From Liolophura sinensis (Eukaryota; Mollusca; Polyplacophora; Chitonida; Chitonidae), in the NCBI RefSeq assembly GCF_032854445.1, contig NC_088295.1, positions 16,541,385 through 16,605,384 on the forward strand: a stretch of DNA of 64,000 bases, given 5' to 3'. The notes under the pieces are model-generated. The model had not been told where the DNA came from and ran no database searches. It saw only the letters and a list, made by a program, of their open reading frames with translations. Position 1 is the stretch's first letter, and each line of letters begins with the position of its first letter. The position numbers and the translations under genes are program-made. Positions 48,721-62,155 of the stretch are shown here, in pieces.

Positions 48721-49954
48721 AGCCTATGACTTTCAGCAATTCACTCACAACAAGGTTGAAATCGGTCATTTAGATTGATAGCTGTGGTTATATAGTCAAT
48801 CAACAGTATAGATTTTGAAACTATATGTCGACCTACGTGTGTGTCAGAATGACTGGATGTCACACTCGTATGAGAAATACACTTCAGGACAGATGTTACA
48901 ATTTGAGAGAACTTACCGACAAAGAAGATTGACTGTTAGCTACTTCAGCACGCGAGTCTGAGAAAATCCACACGACCAATCTAAGGTGTTTTGCTTATGT
49001 AACAAAGTATATAACGTTATATAGTATACAGTAAGCTTAAGCCCACCCGCGAAATACTGTTGGCTTTGATGAATGATGTGAATGCTTAGTGACTTTCCAA
49101 TAAAATTTAAAGATAGCCTATATTACATATCTAGCCTATATGTTAGTGCACATCACTATATATACATTCTGAATAATCTATATTTGAAAGATACGTAATC
49201 TGTTGGAAATAGAAAGGATGTCTGCCTCTTTGATTGTGAAAATGAAAGACCTGAAAGCACACAGCTACCATAGAAGACAAAATGAATCACGACAGAAAGA
49301 ACAGTGATAAGATTAAGTCTGCAATAATTTCAATTGCTACATATTGGTACATTACATAGGCTTATAGCTGTTTTTAAAACATCGTGTATACACCACGATG
49401 TGTGGGTTGGGTAAACCCGGAAAGCCCACGAAAAACCAGCAACATACGCACCTGACACGACTCCTGACTGCGAACAAGCGAGCTAGATTTGAACACGCGT
49501 CTTAGGTTACCTGTCTTGTGCAGCGTGACGAGCTCTTTAGCTGAGAGAGCAAGGTCCCGTCTAACAATGGTAGATATCCTGTATAATCTTATCTGTATAG
49601 ACGCATGGCTACTGTGCAATGATGTCCTTTGGCACTTGTATGTACACAACACTGCCATTATGTCATGCCAGATGTATATTATACATGAGTTACTTAGCTC
49701 ACTCGAGTTTGGCTTAGAAGTGAAATGCTATGCTTTATGCCAGAAATTTGTTTGTAATTTTCTTTACTCTCATGTTCTTTCAAGTTCTTTACTACGTATT
49801 AATCATTGCCTTCAAAAGAACTCTGACTGAAAAAAATGTCAAATGACAACTTCTCACTGGCTGTGGGTCGCACATGTACGCGTGGTCGTCGAAACTCACT
49901 CTGTCTGTCCCTTCCCATCCCTTCTCTGTCTGTCTGAATTCTGGGTAATTCGAT

Positions 49955-50280
49955 AAAAGCTAAATTCCTGAGGTCGGGGATGTTGCATGGCCTTGGTAAG
50001 AGTTCTCATTCCTGATGTCATTGATGTTGCGTTTTCTTGGTAAGACTTCCCATTAATGAGATCGGGGATGTTCTTGATCTTTGTAAGAGTTCTTATTCCC
50101 ATGGGTCCGGGATGTTGCGTGATCTTGACAGTTGCACTTATTAATGAGGTCCGGGATTTTGCGTGGCCTTGGCAAGAGTTCTTATTCTTGATGCCCAGGA
50201 TGTTACATAGTTTTGGCAACAGTGTTTATTCCTGAGGTCGGGGATGTTGCGTGGTTTTGGTAACATTACCTATTCCTGAC
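49955..50280. repeat. tandem repeat, ~58-bp unit, about 6 copies
   Basis: Units contain ttcctgaggtcggggatgtt, gcgtggccttggtaagag and ttcttattcc with moderate divergence. A minus frame of 107 codons across it is an artefact of the period. Confidence 0.85.
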
Positions 50281-50420
50281 AGGAATGCCAGTCGTTCGCT
50301 CTCATGTGTTTATTACCTCGAAGCACTTTCAAGCCATGTCCTTGGTGTCAGATGAATGACTATATACTATTTAGGATACAAGCCTATTGATATTATTCCA
50401 AAGCGTGCGACAAAGATTTA

Positions 50421-50645
50421 TTTATTTATTTATTTATTGATACTTTATGCCATGCTCAAGAATATTTCACTTGTACAGGGGAAAGTCACGACCATCCGCA
50501 GGTTGCTGAAAGAGCTTCCCACGTACGGCGGGAGAGGAAGCCAGCATGAGCTGGACTTGAACTCACAGCGGAGGCATTGGTGGAAGGCTCCAGGGTAATT
50601 GTGCCGCGCTGGCGTGCTATCCAACTGGGCCAGGGAAGCCCCGCG
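50421..50645 (-). repeat. SINE, minus strand, with internal deletion
   Basis: (TTTA)n tail, then tactttatgccatgctcaag, acgaccatccgcaggttgct, cagcatgagctggacttgaa and ccaactgggccagggaagcc: reverse complement of the GGCCTCCGTGGCTCAG family lacking about 60 bp of the middle. Confidence 0.88.
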
Positions 50646-50962
50646 TGAGGAAGACAACCACATTCTAAGCAGATCGCTCTTTAAAGTGATCAAAAGCACC
50701 ACAGCGAAATAACTGGATCTGATAACATATGGTGAAATACAACATGACCATGTCAAATTTTACCTTGGACTGGGTTGTAATTGCTCAAATTGTTAATAAC
50801 ACTGCTGAAGTCGTACCAATGCAGAAAGTCACTCAGTCATTCTGAATAGACAGGATGTTTCGAGACTATGATGGTTTATATAGTTAATCTTAACATGCCA
50901 TTTTCGAATTAAATTAACAGTTGTGTTCTATGTAATTTACCTCTGCCTAACTAAAACACAAA

Positions 50963-51060
50963 AGCTGGCCTCCGTGGTATAGTAGTTAGCCTGCTAGCAC
51001 AGGACAATGACTTCGGCCTCTCACCAATGAGATCGCTGTGAATTCAAATCTAGTTCTAGT
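50963..51060 (+). repeat. SINE 5' fragment
   Basis: ctggcctccgtggtatagta, gttagcctgctagcaca, cctctcaccaatgagatcgc: head of the GGCCTCCGTGGCTCAG family without the 3' half. Confidence 0.7.
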
Positions 51061-51519
51061 GGAAGGAATACTGCGTAAAAAATGTTCAGTAAATTATATA
51101 AATATATACCGCTATGACCAGCGAGCTAGACCAGTTATTTGAAGTGTTACCCTGTGTGTGAATGATACAAAATGTCGAAAATACACGGATCATATCGGTT
51201 ACAAAAAGTGCATGTATAAATATGAGCAATAGAAATATCATTTCCAGATAGTACTCTGCAGAATACCCCATGCGATGCCACAGACGTATAACGACATACA
51301 CTAAAAGAAAGATTTTTTTTACAAATTTCTTGAAATAAACCAGTGTTTTGAAAATGAACATATTCATTTAAAAGTTTAAGATTATGATGAAACATTGCAC
51401 AAAATTATCACATTTGAATATTTTCTTTTTTTGGTAGCTTGACTTATGCTTACAAATGTTTAACCAGCTGTTTGATTGATTTATTTTTGATTGACTGCTT
51501 CTATCCGTCGAATGTTTGT

Positions 51520-53572
51520 TTAACGTTTCGGGCGGAAGTACAAGTCTTTGGTCAGCATGGAAATCACACAGGGAATCTGCTTCTTGGCGTGAATTTCCGG
51601 AACGGAATGGGACACCGATTGGAAGTCGTAAGCCACCTTCCTGCTCACCCTTGTCAGTAACCGTAACAAGTCCATCCTATCGCCCAGGCGACTGATGACG
51701 TCACAGAAGGACTGGCAAAACCAAGATCCCCGAACGTTGTTTCGCCAAGAATAGTAGCCTTAAATAGAAACGTAAATAGTTTATTATGAATAAACAACGC
51801 ACAAAGCTCATCTAGGGATTCCCTGTCTCTCTAACATTTTCATTTCACCTTAATTCAAAAATTCACTTGCCAATAATATCTTGTCTGCAACTAATGTTAA
51901 ATGGAGACTTAATTTCCGTCTACATGCTTTTACGCAAACAATATTCAGCTCTTCAACAACCTTCGCTCTCTTAACACGAATGTCCATATCTTGGTCATAC
52001 TGCGTACAGAACACAAAGCAGAACTAGGTCAGGACCAACCTGGTACAGAAGAACTGACGACGAGAAAATCAGGTACGACCGCTATTCCTTCTCCGATGGG
52101 TGCGTCAGTTTCCAAAGCACTGTCCACGCTGTCCCTATCATCCACAAAATCCACGCCGTCGTCCAACTGTTTGCCTTGGCATGCCTGAATAATTAAGAAG
52201 ACCTTTCATTTGAAATACATAATGCCAATGTGCTTTCCTGCCACGTGGATCCAAATTCAAAGCAGATTCCTACAAACTCATTCTCACAGCAGCATTTTAG
52301 CTTAAGAAGTATTTCACTAAAAAGGCAAATGTTGCTAAATTTAAAGCAAATTTGTATAAAATCGAAATGTATATGCCCCTTTGGAGGTTGGACATTAGAG
52401 GAGGTTTGCGTGGCTCGACGCCACATGTGAGACAGTCAAGTCTTTAACAGCGGCATGCTATAGTACAGGTCATTCTAAATCTCATCTAAGCCAATGATCA
52501 GGTGAACATGATCAAATTTCCTCTACATACAGACCGAACTCGATGGTAAACAACATAAGCAGAAAAAGGTGAAATAAAAATGGTGAATAAAAACAAAAGA
52601 GTTGAAAAATAGCCCTTAGGGACAAACAGCATTTTGTAAAAGCATAAAAAGTAAAGCTGATATTCTTCCATTAATTCCTTTGCTGAACTGATGTCAACTT
52701 TGGACGTATTTCTAGCTGTTTATCCTACATCTATACCCTGCAGGTGGGCAGATGATTCTGACACTCAGACCTGCTTTATTAACTCCACCACCTAGATACA
52801 TGCATGAAGCACTTTCAAGCCACAGTGTAATTACCTGTATGAAGAACAGTTTGGGTTTCCCGCGCAAACCAGGACAGTTCTTTTCCGTAAAGGGTTCAAA
52901 GATACTGGACAATGGAATGATTTCATCTGTGGCGTAAACATAACCGGATTCTCCATGAGAGAGGACAACGCAGGCGAAACAATCCGAGTTGTGGTGATCG
53001 TACTGAACAGCTGCAGGAGAAATAAGCATCGTGTAAAAACACACGAACCAGTAAGAAATTACCAACAAAGTTCTTTTCTGCGATGCTTTCCGAAGAATGA
53101 TTCATGTCATCCGATAATTATACTCTATTCGGAAATGGACTAGAGTATCTGCACAACATATTTAAATATCTCAGATAACCTCAACATTAATTTGTATTGA
53201 CTTCGCCATCAAGCAAATCTTTGGTTGTATTTCAAGGTCAACAGAGGATGTCGTGGCTGAAATTATGATTAGCGATTTGCTGAAGCAGCCTGAGAAGGCA
53301 TGTCAGGAAAGTGTTCGGTTATTGCTACCCTTGAATGATAAAGAGACCGCGTACAAACCTTCAGCGAGGATTTCCCGGAAGCCTTCTTCCGTCTCGTTCT
53401 GGTAAAGTCTGACCTCAAACCCGAGGTTAGTAAGAACTTGCCTCATCTTGACAGCGTCCACATCAGTACCTCGCCTCTCCCCCCAGTCCGGGTGTTGGAA
53501 ATGGCGATTGTTGATGATAACTGCCAAACCTCGTGACGCATGGTCCATGCAGTATTCATGAACTGGTTCCAT
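51520..53572 (-). CDS. CASP: caspase B: caspase-3/7-like effector caspase
   Basis: Four exons: 53572-53359, 53010-52835, 52184-52040, 51758-51520, joining in phase to 257 residues and TAA. Exon 1 (214 nt) and exon 2 (176 nt) have exactly the lengths of those in caspase A. Motifs: RGTDVDAVKMRQVL (S1 Arg), DHHNSDCFACVVLSHGESG (catalytic His), GKPKLFFIQACQGKQLDDG (catalytic Cys), Asp-rich linker (DDRDSVDSALETD), and GYYSWRNNVRGSWFCQ with the intact SWRN, then KKQIPCVISMLTKDLYF. All catalytic and S1 residues I can check are present. No prodomain is seen; MEPVHEYCMDHASRGLAV starts at a Met shortly after a possible acceptor, so a 5' untranslated exon is likely. Tandem neighbour and close paralogue of caspase A. 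Confidence 0.95.
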
Positions 53573-55645
53573 CCTGTTGGGAGGCCTGGAAGACGGAAGT
53601 AGATTTTATAAGTTTTCCATGTGAATTATTTTCACGAACGTTCAAAATGAACTCTTAACTGAGGCAGAATTTTCAATGGCATGTATTTTAGGTTATGTGT
53701 TGACACAATCCATCCGCTGCTTTGATTTAACTCGTACACTGGAACTGTTTGTGCTTGTTTGCTATTTTTGATATTATTTATACATGTAAATATATATTTC
53801 TGAACTGATAAGAAATTATCAATATATATGCTTACGTATCGATCATTAGATTTTTAGTCAAACAATAATATATTTAATCGATATCTACAGATAATGGCAA
53901 TGTATGTAGTATTAAATAATTGTCAATCTATAAAACATAAGATATATATTGAAAAGAATATAAAAATGGCATTTAAAGAATGATTTGTACATCAATGACG
54001 AAGTGTCAGTGATTTGACTCTACCTATTTGCATGGCCGCCGTCGTATAAGTGAAATATTCTTGAACACATTAAACCCCAATGAAATTAATATACAAAACA
54101 TATATACATACTGAACTATGAGAAATCAAACTGGAGAAAGTCGATGAGTTTAAAAACCAGCCTCTAGAAAGATTCATGCGGCGAACATCATATACTACCC
54201 TAACGATCAACATACCTGAGTGTTATGGATGACATTTCTCCTGTAATCTTATGACACAAACACAAGTTTCAGTCGAATGCTCACCATTTTATACTAGCGG
54301 ACGTATTTGTATTGGTTGCACGTGCTCATTCCATAATACACGTGTGAACTTACTTCGTTGGAGGGTTATTTCTGTTCAGTGATAATGTAAAAACTGTCAT
54401 GTCACACCTGAATGGCAAATTTACTCAACAAAACAGATTCTTGTCACTACACCTCACCTGACTCAACTGCTAGTTTGTAACTATACTGCATAAACTTGAG
54501 GGCACTTACCGTAATGTCATATGAGTGAACGATTTGAAAAACCAGGATGTGGAGGAAACCGTGACCACTCTCACGTGTTACACACAGGTTTTAATACGGT
54601 ACATGTATATTGTACATACCAGTTGAAGATATCCTCGGCTATGTCACACGATACCAAACATACATCGACTTTTCGATAAACTTTGAAGTTAGTTTAACCT
54701 ATATAGGTGCTCTATAACGTTGTACGAACACAGGTGGACACTCGTCCTCATTACCTGCAGCCAGTATACATGTGGGCTATTTAAGTGAACCATCTACTCT
54801 ATCTGCGTGACGAAATAGGTAAAGCCGCAGTTTTGGACGGAATTCAAAGGTATTGAGCGGAATTATATAAACTAGCACGTTTGGTCAATAGAGATTATGC
54901 TAGTATTAACCATGAGAGTTATACAGAGAAAGGTGCGAAGGTCATCCGGTATTCAGCTCCGAATTCTGGAAACCCGCCCAGAGTACATCGGGTTGTCAAA
55001 CTGTAAGCACATTGCTAATATAGATTGCTGAGGTAAGGAACAGTGCAAAAGTCTAGCGTTATCCAGCTCAGTGAAACCATGTTGTTGACGACAAGCATTA
55101 AAAACTCGGCTTACATGTAAAACTGCAGACGTAACATAGATTTCTGATACAAAATAACAGCGATAAGATAAAGGATATTTCTTTGATATCTGAAATACGC
55201 TTAACCAGAGGCGTCTAAGCAGTAAAATAGATACTGTTTATGTGTGTTAAGTAAACCCCACTTTCTGACTGAAAACTGATCATGGAATTTGTATAATGCT
55301 GGACAGTTTCACAGGCGTACCGAATGCCGACACAGAGCGTTGAGATGTACAATCGTTCGCTGGAACGTCGGTATTGCTGTTATCATTACAGTTCATATCA
55401 CCACACAAATATACAAATGTGAGCGTATGTATAACTGACGTCAGCTCTGTCATATAATGATCCACCCAGATTATTCTGTGATAATCCAGATCAGCATGAT
55501 GATTTGGAAAGATCAGTTTGTAATAAGCATGTTGTCAATCTGCACAATCAATCCCGGCGGTTTTCATTAATACATAATAAATATGTAATCATATCGCCAA
55601 AAATATCCTAAATTCATGTTTTGAACACATCTTCGATACAGACAG
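53573..55645. other. no gene recognised; upstream of caspase B
   Basis: AT-rich. A small SINE tail piece (gccgccgtcgtataagtgaa) at about 54025-54085. No tandem repeat and no open frame with a motif. Confidence 0.5.
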
Positions 55646-55671
55646 TATTTATTTATTTATTTAATTAATTG

Positions 55672-55905
55672 AGGGCCTCCGTGGCTCAGTTGGTTAGCGC
55701 GCTAGAGCAGCTTAATGACCCAGGGGCTTCATCTCCGGCCGTAAGTGGGAAGGTCTCGTAGCAATCTGTAGAGGGTCGTGAGTTTCCTCCGAGCTCTACC
55801 CGGTTTCATCCCACCGTAATGCTGGCCGCTGTCGTTTAAGTGAAATATTCTTGAGTATTGCGTAAAGCACCAAATAAATATTTATTTATTTATTTATTTA
55901 TTTAT
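55672..55905 (+). repeat. SINE with internal deletion
   Basis: gggcctccgtggctcagttg, ttagcgcgctagagcag, then directly catctccggccgtaagtggg: the middle block with the Leu-like B-box region is missing. Tail taagtgaaatattcttgagt and (TTTA)n. A second (TTTA)n lies just before it (55645-55670). Confidence 0.9.
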
Positions 55906-56489
55906 GTGATTTGTCTTTTACGCCGCTATTATAAAACTGGTACAATACGTGCACGTGTATCTTATATACTGAAAGATAAATTAACCAAGGCATATTAGAG
56001 AGTTTTGTTTCAGTTTTAACGTCAATTTACAAATTCATCAAACTGTATGAAGCACACGCATTTCACATTTGTTCTAATTCCAGGCACAGTAAAAATATAG
56101 GCAATCAGATTTGCCCACACTCTGTTTTCTTTACATTCAGGAAAACGAAAGTGAAATTCAAGTGGGATATTACCCTTGTTCCGGCTTATGAGGAAATACA
56201 TTGATTTCTGTTTACCGAATAACCTCAACCTTAAATGATCTACAACTTTCTGAATCCTTCTTTAAGAAATAGTCTTACGTAGAATTTCCGTACACCGCCC
56301 CCATACATGTACCTCATGCTTGAAGAAATTTGAAAAGGTTTTAGTATCCGTCTGAAAAGTTTGGTACTAAGATATAGGAGTGAGAACACGTGTTGTACAA
56401 AACACCATGCACGTGCATGTGAGTGAGCCATCATATTATGAAACAGCCAACTAGATTCAGTAGACCTGCGCTTCATTTACTATTATCCG

Positions 56490-56790
56490 TCTTGAAGTCG
56501 AGAGACCTGGGATCAAACCCATGTCGAGTCATACCAAAGACTTTTAAAATGGTACTTGTTAATGCAAGGAAACAGGATTGGTTGTCCCGGTGTCAATATA
56601 ATGTGACTGGATGGAGTGTCATGCCTGGTGTCTTCAGCATGATACTTCAGTGGCGGCAGCGCTTTGATGACATGGCCCTGCTACAAGACGACACACTATA
56701 TGTATGCATACCCAATGACTCCTCATCGTCATATAAATGCAAAATGGCTGAGTACAACGTAAAACCCCAAGAATACATGTCCATACATAT
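56490..56790 (+). repeat. tRNA-derived SINE, diverged
   Basis: gggatcaaacccatgtcgag (B-box-like), aatgtgactggatggagtgt, tggtgtcttcagcatgat and the tail catcgtcatata ... aacgtaaaacccca. Same group as 1870-2285. A 139-codon frame runs through it but is not a gene. Confidence 0.75.
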
Positions 56791-56869
56791 GTGCATAAAT
56801 CCATTTATTAATACCAGAGAAGAACATTTTGGAGCACGCTGACACATTCGCATAAAGCATTGCTCTTGT

Positions 56870-57052
56870 TGCAGCCTTTAGTCCCTGACTATAATGAGGT
56901 GACATGTTCGAATCCGGGTCTCGTTGGTTTGTCTGAGGGTAATTCAGGAGATTTGTCAGGTACCTGACAAGTGTGGTGGTTTACTAAGCCTGATGGCAGT
57001 CGTATTTATAACTGAGGAATTCTTGAGTAGGTATGCCAATCAAACAAGCGCA
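56870..57052 (+). repeat. second SINE-like element
   Basis: tgttcgaatccgggtc is a good B-box; gtcaggtacctgacaagtg and gtggtttactaagcc follow; the end ggcagtcgtatttataactg and attcttgag resembles the GGCCTCCGTGGCTCAG tail. Confidence 0.55.
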
Positions 57053-57424
57053 GATTTTAAGTAGCTCTCACGTCCAGTTTGGTGAACGATGTTGACCTAC
57101 CGACCGACAGAATTACTTATTACAGAGGCGCTAATACATATGTAAATAGCTTAATATTATCTCAACTGAGACCGCATCTCTGAAAGTCAGACTGAAAATT
57201 CTGCTACCACAATTCCTAGCTGGATCCCAGATATATGATCCTTGAACAACCATAACCCCTTAACCTTTGAAATCATATGTTTGTAACAAGTATTCATGTA
57301 CCACATATAATCCAGTTGAAACGTTATCAACCCATATCAATTAATAATACAAATTTTAATGTGTATAAATGTAACATAACCTTCTACATGTTAAATTCAA
57401 ACAAAACACACTCCAGTTTCTCCA
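57053..57424. other. no gene recognised
   Basis: AT-rich spacer between the SINE and the satellite array; nothing further seen. Confidence 0.5.
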
Positions 57425-59475
57425 GCGATTTCTAGACTTCCAATAACGATTAATCCCCTAAAGCTCTATGCATAATATCCGCCATTTCTAGACTTCCAAT
57501 AACGGTTACTCCCCTAAAGGTCTATGCATAATAGCCGCCATTTCTAGATTTCCAATAACGGTTACTACCCTAAAGGTCTATGCGCAATAGCCGCCATTTC
57601 TATACTTCCAATAACGGTTACTCCCTTAAAGGTCTATGCATAATAGCCGCCAATTCTAGACTTCCAATAACAGTTACTCCCCTAAAGGTCTATGCATAAT
57701 AGCCGCCAATTCTAGACTTCCAATAATGGTTACTCCCCTAAAGGTCTATACATAATAGCCGCCATTTCTAGACTTACAGTAACAGTTACTCCCCTAAAGG
57801 TCTATGCACAATAGCCGCCATATCTAGACTTCCAATAATGGCTACTCCCCTAAAGGTCTATGCATAATAGCCGCCATTTCCAGGCTTCCAGTAACGGTTA
57901 CTCCCCTAAAACTCTATGCATAATAGCCGCTATTTCTAGACTTCCAATAACGGTTACTCCCCTAAAGCTGCCATTTCTATACTTCCAATAACGGTTACTC
58001 CCCTAAAACTCTATGCATAATAGCCGCCAATTCTAGACTTCCAGTAACGGTTACTCCCCTAAGCGTAATAGCCGCCATTTCTAGACTTCCAGTAACGGTT
58101 ACTCCCCTAAAGGTCTATGCGTAATAGCCGCCATTTCTAGACTTCCAATAACGGTTACTCTCCTAAAGGTCTATGCATAATAGCCGCCATTTCTAGACTT
58201 CCAGTAATGGTTACTCTCCTAAAGGTCTATGCATGATAGCTGCCATTTCTAGACTTACAGTAACAGTTACTCCCCTAAAGGTCTATGCATAATAGCCGCC
58301 ATTTCTAGGCTTCCAGTAACGGTTACTCCCTTAAAGGCCTATGCATAATAGCCGCCATTTCTAGACTTCCAGTAACGGTTACTCCCTTAAAGGTCTATGC
58401 ACAATAGCTACCATTTCTAGACTTCCAATAATGGTTACTCCCCTAAAGGTCTATGCATAATAGCCGCCATTTCTAGACTTCCAATAACGGTTACTCCCCT
58501 AAAAGCCTATGCATAATAGCCGCCATTTCTAGACTTCCAGTAACGGTTACTCCCCTAAACGTCTATGCATAATAGCCGCCATTTCTAGACTACCAGTAAT
58601 GGTTACTCCCCTAAAACTCTATGCATAATAGCCGCCATTTCTAGACTTCCAGTAATGGTTACTCTCCTAAAGCTCTATGCATAATAGCCGCCATATCTAG
58701 ACTTCCAATAACGGTTACACCCCTAAAGGTCTATGCATAACAGCCGCCATTTCTAGACTTCCAGTAACGGTTACTCCCCTAAAGATCTATGCATAATAGC
58801 CACCTATTCTAGACTTCCAATAACGGTTACTCCCCTAAAGGTCTATGCATAATAGCCGCCATTTCTAGACTTACAGTAACAGTTACTCCCCTAAAGTTCT
58901 ATGCATAATAGCCGCCATATCTAGACTTCCAATAACGGTTACTTCCCTAAAGGTCTATGCATAATAGCCGCGATATCTAGACTTCCAGTAACGGTTACTC
59001 CCCTAAAGGTCTATGCACAATAGCCGCCATTTCTAGACTTCCAATAACGTTTACTCCCCTAAAGGTCTGTGCATAATAGCCGCCATTTCTAGACTTCCAA
59101 TAACGGTTACTCCCCTAAAGGTCTGTGCATAATAGCCGCCATTTCCAGACTTCCAGTAACGGTTACTCCCCTAAAGGTCTATACACAATAGCCGCCATTT
59201 CTAGACTACCAGTAACGGTTACTCCCCTAAAGGTCTATGCATAATAGCCGCCATTTCTAGACTACCAGTAACGGTTACTCCCCTAAAGGTCTATGCACAA
59301 TAGCTACCATTTCTAGACTTCCAGTAACGGTCACTATCCTAAAGGTCTATGCACAATAGCCGCCATTTCTAGACTTCCAATAACAGTTACTCCCCTAAAA
59401 GCCTATGCATAATAGCCGCCATTTCTAGACTTCCAATAACGGTTACTCCCCTAAAGGCCTGTGCATAATAGCCAA
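57425..59475. repeat. 56-bp satellite array, about 36 units
   Basis: Head-to-tail units of 56 bp: tctagacttccaataacgg, ttactcccctaaaggtcta, tgcataatagccgccatt. Units differ by a few substitutions (aataacgg/agtaacgg/aataatgg; ctatgcataat/ctatgcacaat). One unit near 57965 and one near 58060 are shortened. There are no unique spacers, so it is not a CRISPR array. Similarity is high across the whole array, implying recent or ongoing homogenisation. Most units contain GCCGCCATTTC, close to the YY1 consensus. Confidence 0.97.
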
Positions 59476-62155
59476 AGGCCGGTGAGGAAATGGAATCACA
59501 CATGCTACATCCACATAACTTCACACAATTCTAGAGTCAATACCTATACGTATAGCCTGTATATACTGACTCTATACAGTTCTGCTACATGCTATGTCGG
59601 ACTAAATAAAGCCAAGGGAATATCAAACAGCATAGACAAAAATGAGAAAAACATATCATGACACTTTTAATTATGAAGAAACCAGAGTTTTTGTTCAGTC
59701 ATACGCTGTATTACGGCATTGCACCTCATACAGGTGATCTTCAACAACAGTGTGCAGTCGAGTGAGTTGTCCAGTGCCAAATGCAGGCATACATTCTACA
59801 GATGACAAAGTCAGCGGTTAGATTCGAAATGGCGGTATAGTCAAACTGGTTATTTATAATTAAGCCATTAGGCCTCATTATGATTTTCCGACAGGTGATA
59901 GATTAATATTGCACTTCTGCGATGACTGTCAGTTTTCTCACGAGAAAGTGGAGTTGAACTTGAACTCATAGCGACATTAGTGAGAGGCTACTGGGTTTCC
60001 AAAGCACAGCCACATTGAACCCAATCTTTACCAACAAAGGTAAAAGGCTGGCACCCCATTCCAAAACAAAACAAAAAAATATTATAATTGTTACAGACCG
60101 AGTTTTACTCCACTTATTATTACATATTTTTCAGCGATATCAACACCATGTAGATGGCAGACTTTATGCGGACATGGAGTCTGTGAAAATACCAGTAATA
60201 CAGACAATCCTGGTATCGAGAAGACTATAGGAACATCTTTGAGCAGTAACTATAGCAACATGCTAAATGACGTGTGTTCCAAAGAATACATCTATCACAT
60301 AACACTCCTGTGCTTTCAATTTTTAATTTTTTCCCATCACAGCTGGCACACATTTGCTTTACCACACAAGATGGAGCTTAATACAAAAGGGTTAATGAGA
60401 CCAAGAACTTTCTAGGACATTAAGGCACATATTACAACCAGTCACTTGGGATATTGCCTGAATTTTACTTTGCTTCTTTAATGTACACCATTGATATCTT
60501 TACTACTGTTCCGTCAGGCTAATGAGACAATTGTGACAAAAGCGTTAATATTTGCCGACGTAAATGTTATGTTTGTCACCCAACAAGTTTGAACACCTGA
60601 ATAATTTTATATTATTAGACTGTATATGAACAGACAGCTATATATATACACCAGATACAGATTATAGTCACTATATATACAGTCCAGACATATTTTGTCT
60701 GACTGATTTGAACTGAAAATTCATTAATACAGAAATAACAAAGATCATAGGCAGGATTTCTAACCACAATATAAACAGCTTTTCAAAATGGCTTGCATAT
60801 AAACAGGTGAATTTTCATTCACAATTCAAACAAGGTAAGGAAATATTCACAAACAATCCACAAATTGAACTTGAGAGAACAAAGCATTTTGAAGTCCTGT
60901 CATTAGAAGTTTCTTACATACATTGTCCAAAGCTTATTAAACATGGGTTTGTAAAGAATAACTCAAATTTAATACTTAGATAATAGTATAAATCTTTTAA
61001 TCATTACACCTAGACTGTTTTTCAGCTGTATTATCACCTTTAAGTCAATTTATCTCTCCAAAACTTGGATGTATTATTTTTACACAGAAATATTAACTGA
61101 TTTAGCCAAGAAAGACAACTCAACCACTCTTGATCACCAAGACATATACAAGCTTGCATATTCTACATCAACCAGCAAAATGCAAAATCAAAAAAAATAA
61201 AATGACATACAGTATAAACTGTTCGATTATCAAACCATTACAGACAAACATGAATTATCTCTTCCACGAAAATATTACACTTTTTTTTCTTCGGTCGATG
61301 TTACATTTTACAATTTCCTGGTCCACTGCTAACCACTCCATTTATATGGTTTAACGCTAAGAAACAACACACACAAGCGTTTGCTTGTGTCACATGGCAT
61401 GCTGATTCTATGTACTAAAGCAGAACACAAATGAAGGTTTTCGAGAAATATTACATGGGTGGGTGTATAAGTGTTGCCATGGTTAGCAATCTATTAAATC
61501 AGTTACAAGTGACGATGATTAACAAATTTACAATGCAATACAGATATCGTGGTGTTTTGTACCATACTGAAAAATGCATTTTCTAAAATAAGTTATGGGA
61601 CTATTAATCAGACAGAACGCATCACAGGCCAAACTTCATTTGTAAATGTACACCAGCTGCTTTCAAAAATACATCATACATGGTTTCCTTAGATATCCTC
61701 CTATCATTCAGCACAAACTCAAAACCAATTTTAAATAACCATGTTAATGGCCTGAAAACAAAATGTTCATACAAAATGTTATTTTATATGCATTTTAGAA
61801 ATTTATAAAACAGAATGCTCTGTGGAAACAGAGTATGTACATCTTCCTAAAATTATGAAATTTTATTATGGTACAGTATCAGCTGTGATGCCTATATAAG
61901 AAAGTACAATACAAAACTGAAAATATTACCATACTAGCCATGTTAAATGCTGAAAAATTGCAGTCATCAAATAAAATTGTGCCTAAAATGAAATCGTTGT
62001 GGAAATGCCAGATGTGTCATAAAAACACAGCTGGAGGATAAATAAAATTGAGCATAACTTGATTGCTAGTGAAATATGTGCCAATTTGTGACAGTAACAG
62101 CTACAAGCAGTTTTATCAGCAAAGCCTACGTCACACTGCCTTCTATCAAACTTTC
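59476..62155. other. AT-rich region downstream of caspase C
   Basis: No coding frame with a motif. A SINE fragment in reverse orientation is likely at 59925-60010 (ttgaactcatagcgac, tgagaggctactggg). The right part, rich in T/A runs, is probably the long 3' untranslated region of caspase C on the minus strand. Confidence 0.45.

Larger units (their letters stand above)
46588..49950. other. upstream region of caspase A; no complete gene recognised
   Basis: Between the caspase A start and the next tandem array there is no convincing exon. A 91-codon plus frame at 47858-48133 (with MLSTKECK followed by a good GTAAGT donor at 47906) is open but unmatched. Separate entries cover the GC-richer patch at 47750 and the repeat at 48395. 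Confidence 0.45.

Noticed and set aside
56423-56842. 139-codon plus frame
   Set aside because: It is the body of a diverged SINE.
57425-59475. Possible CRISPR array
   Set aside because: The units are head-to-tail and similar throughout, with no unique spacers, in eukaryotic DNA.
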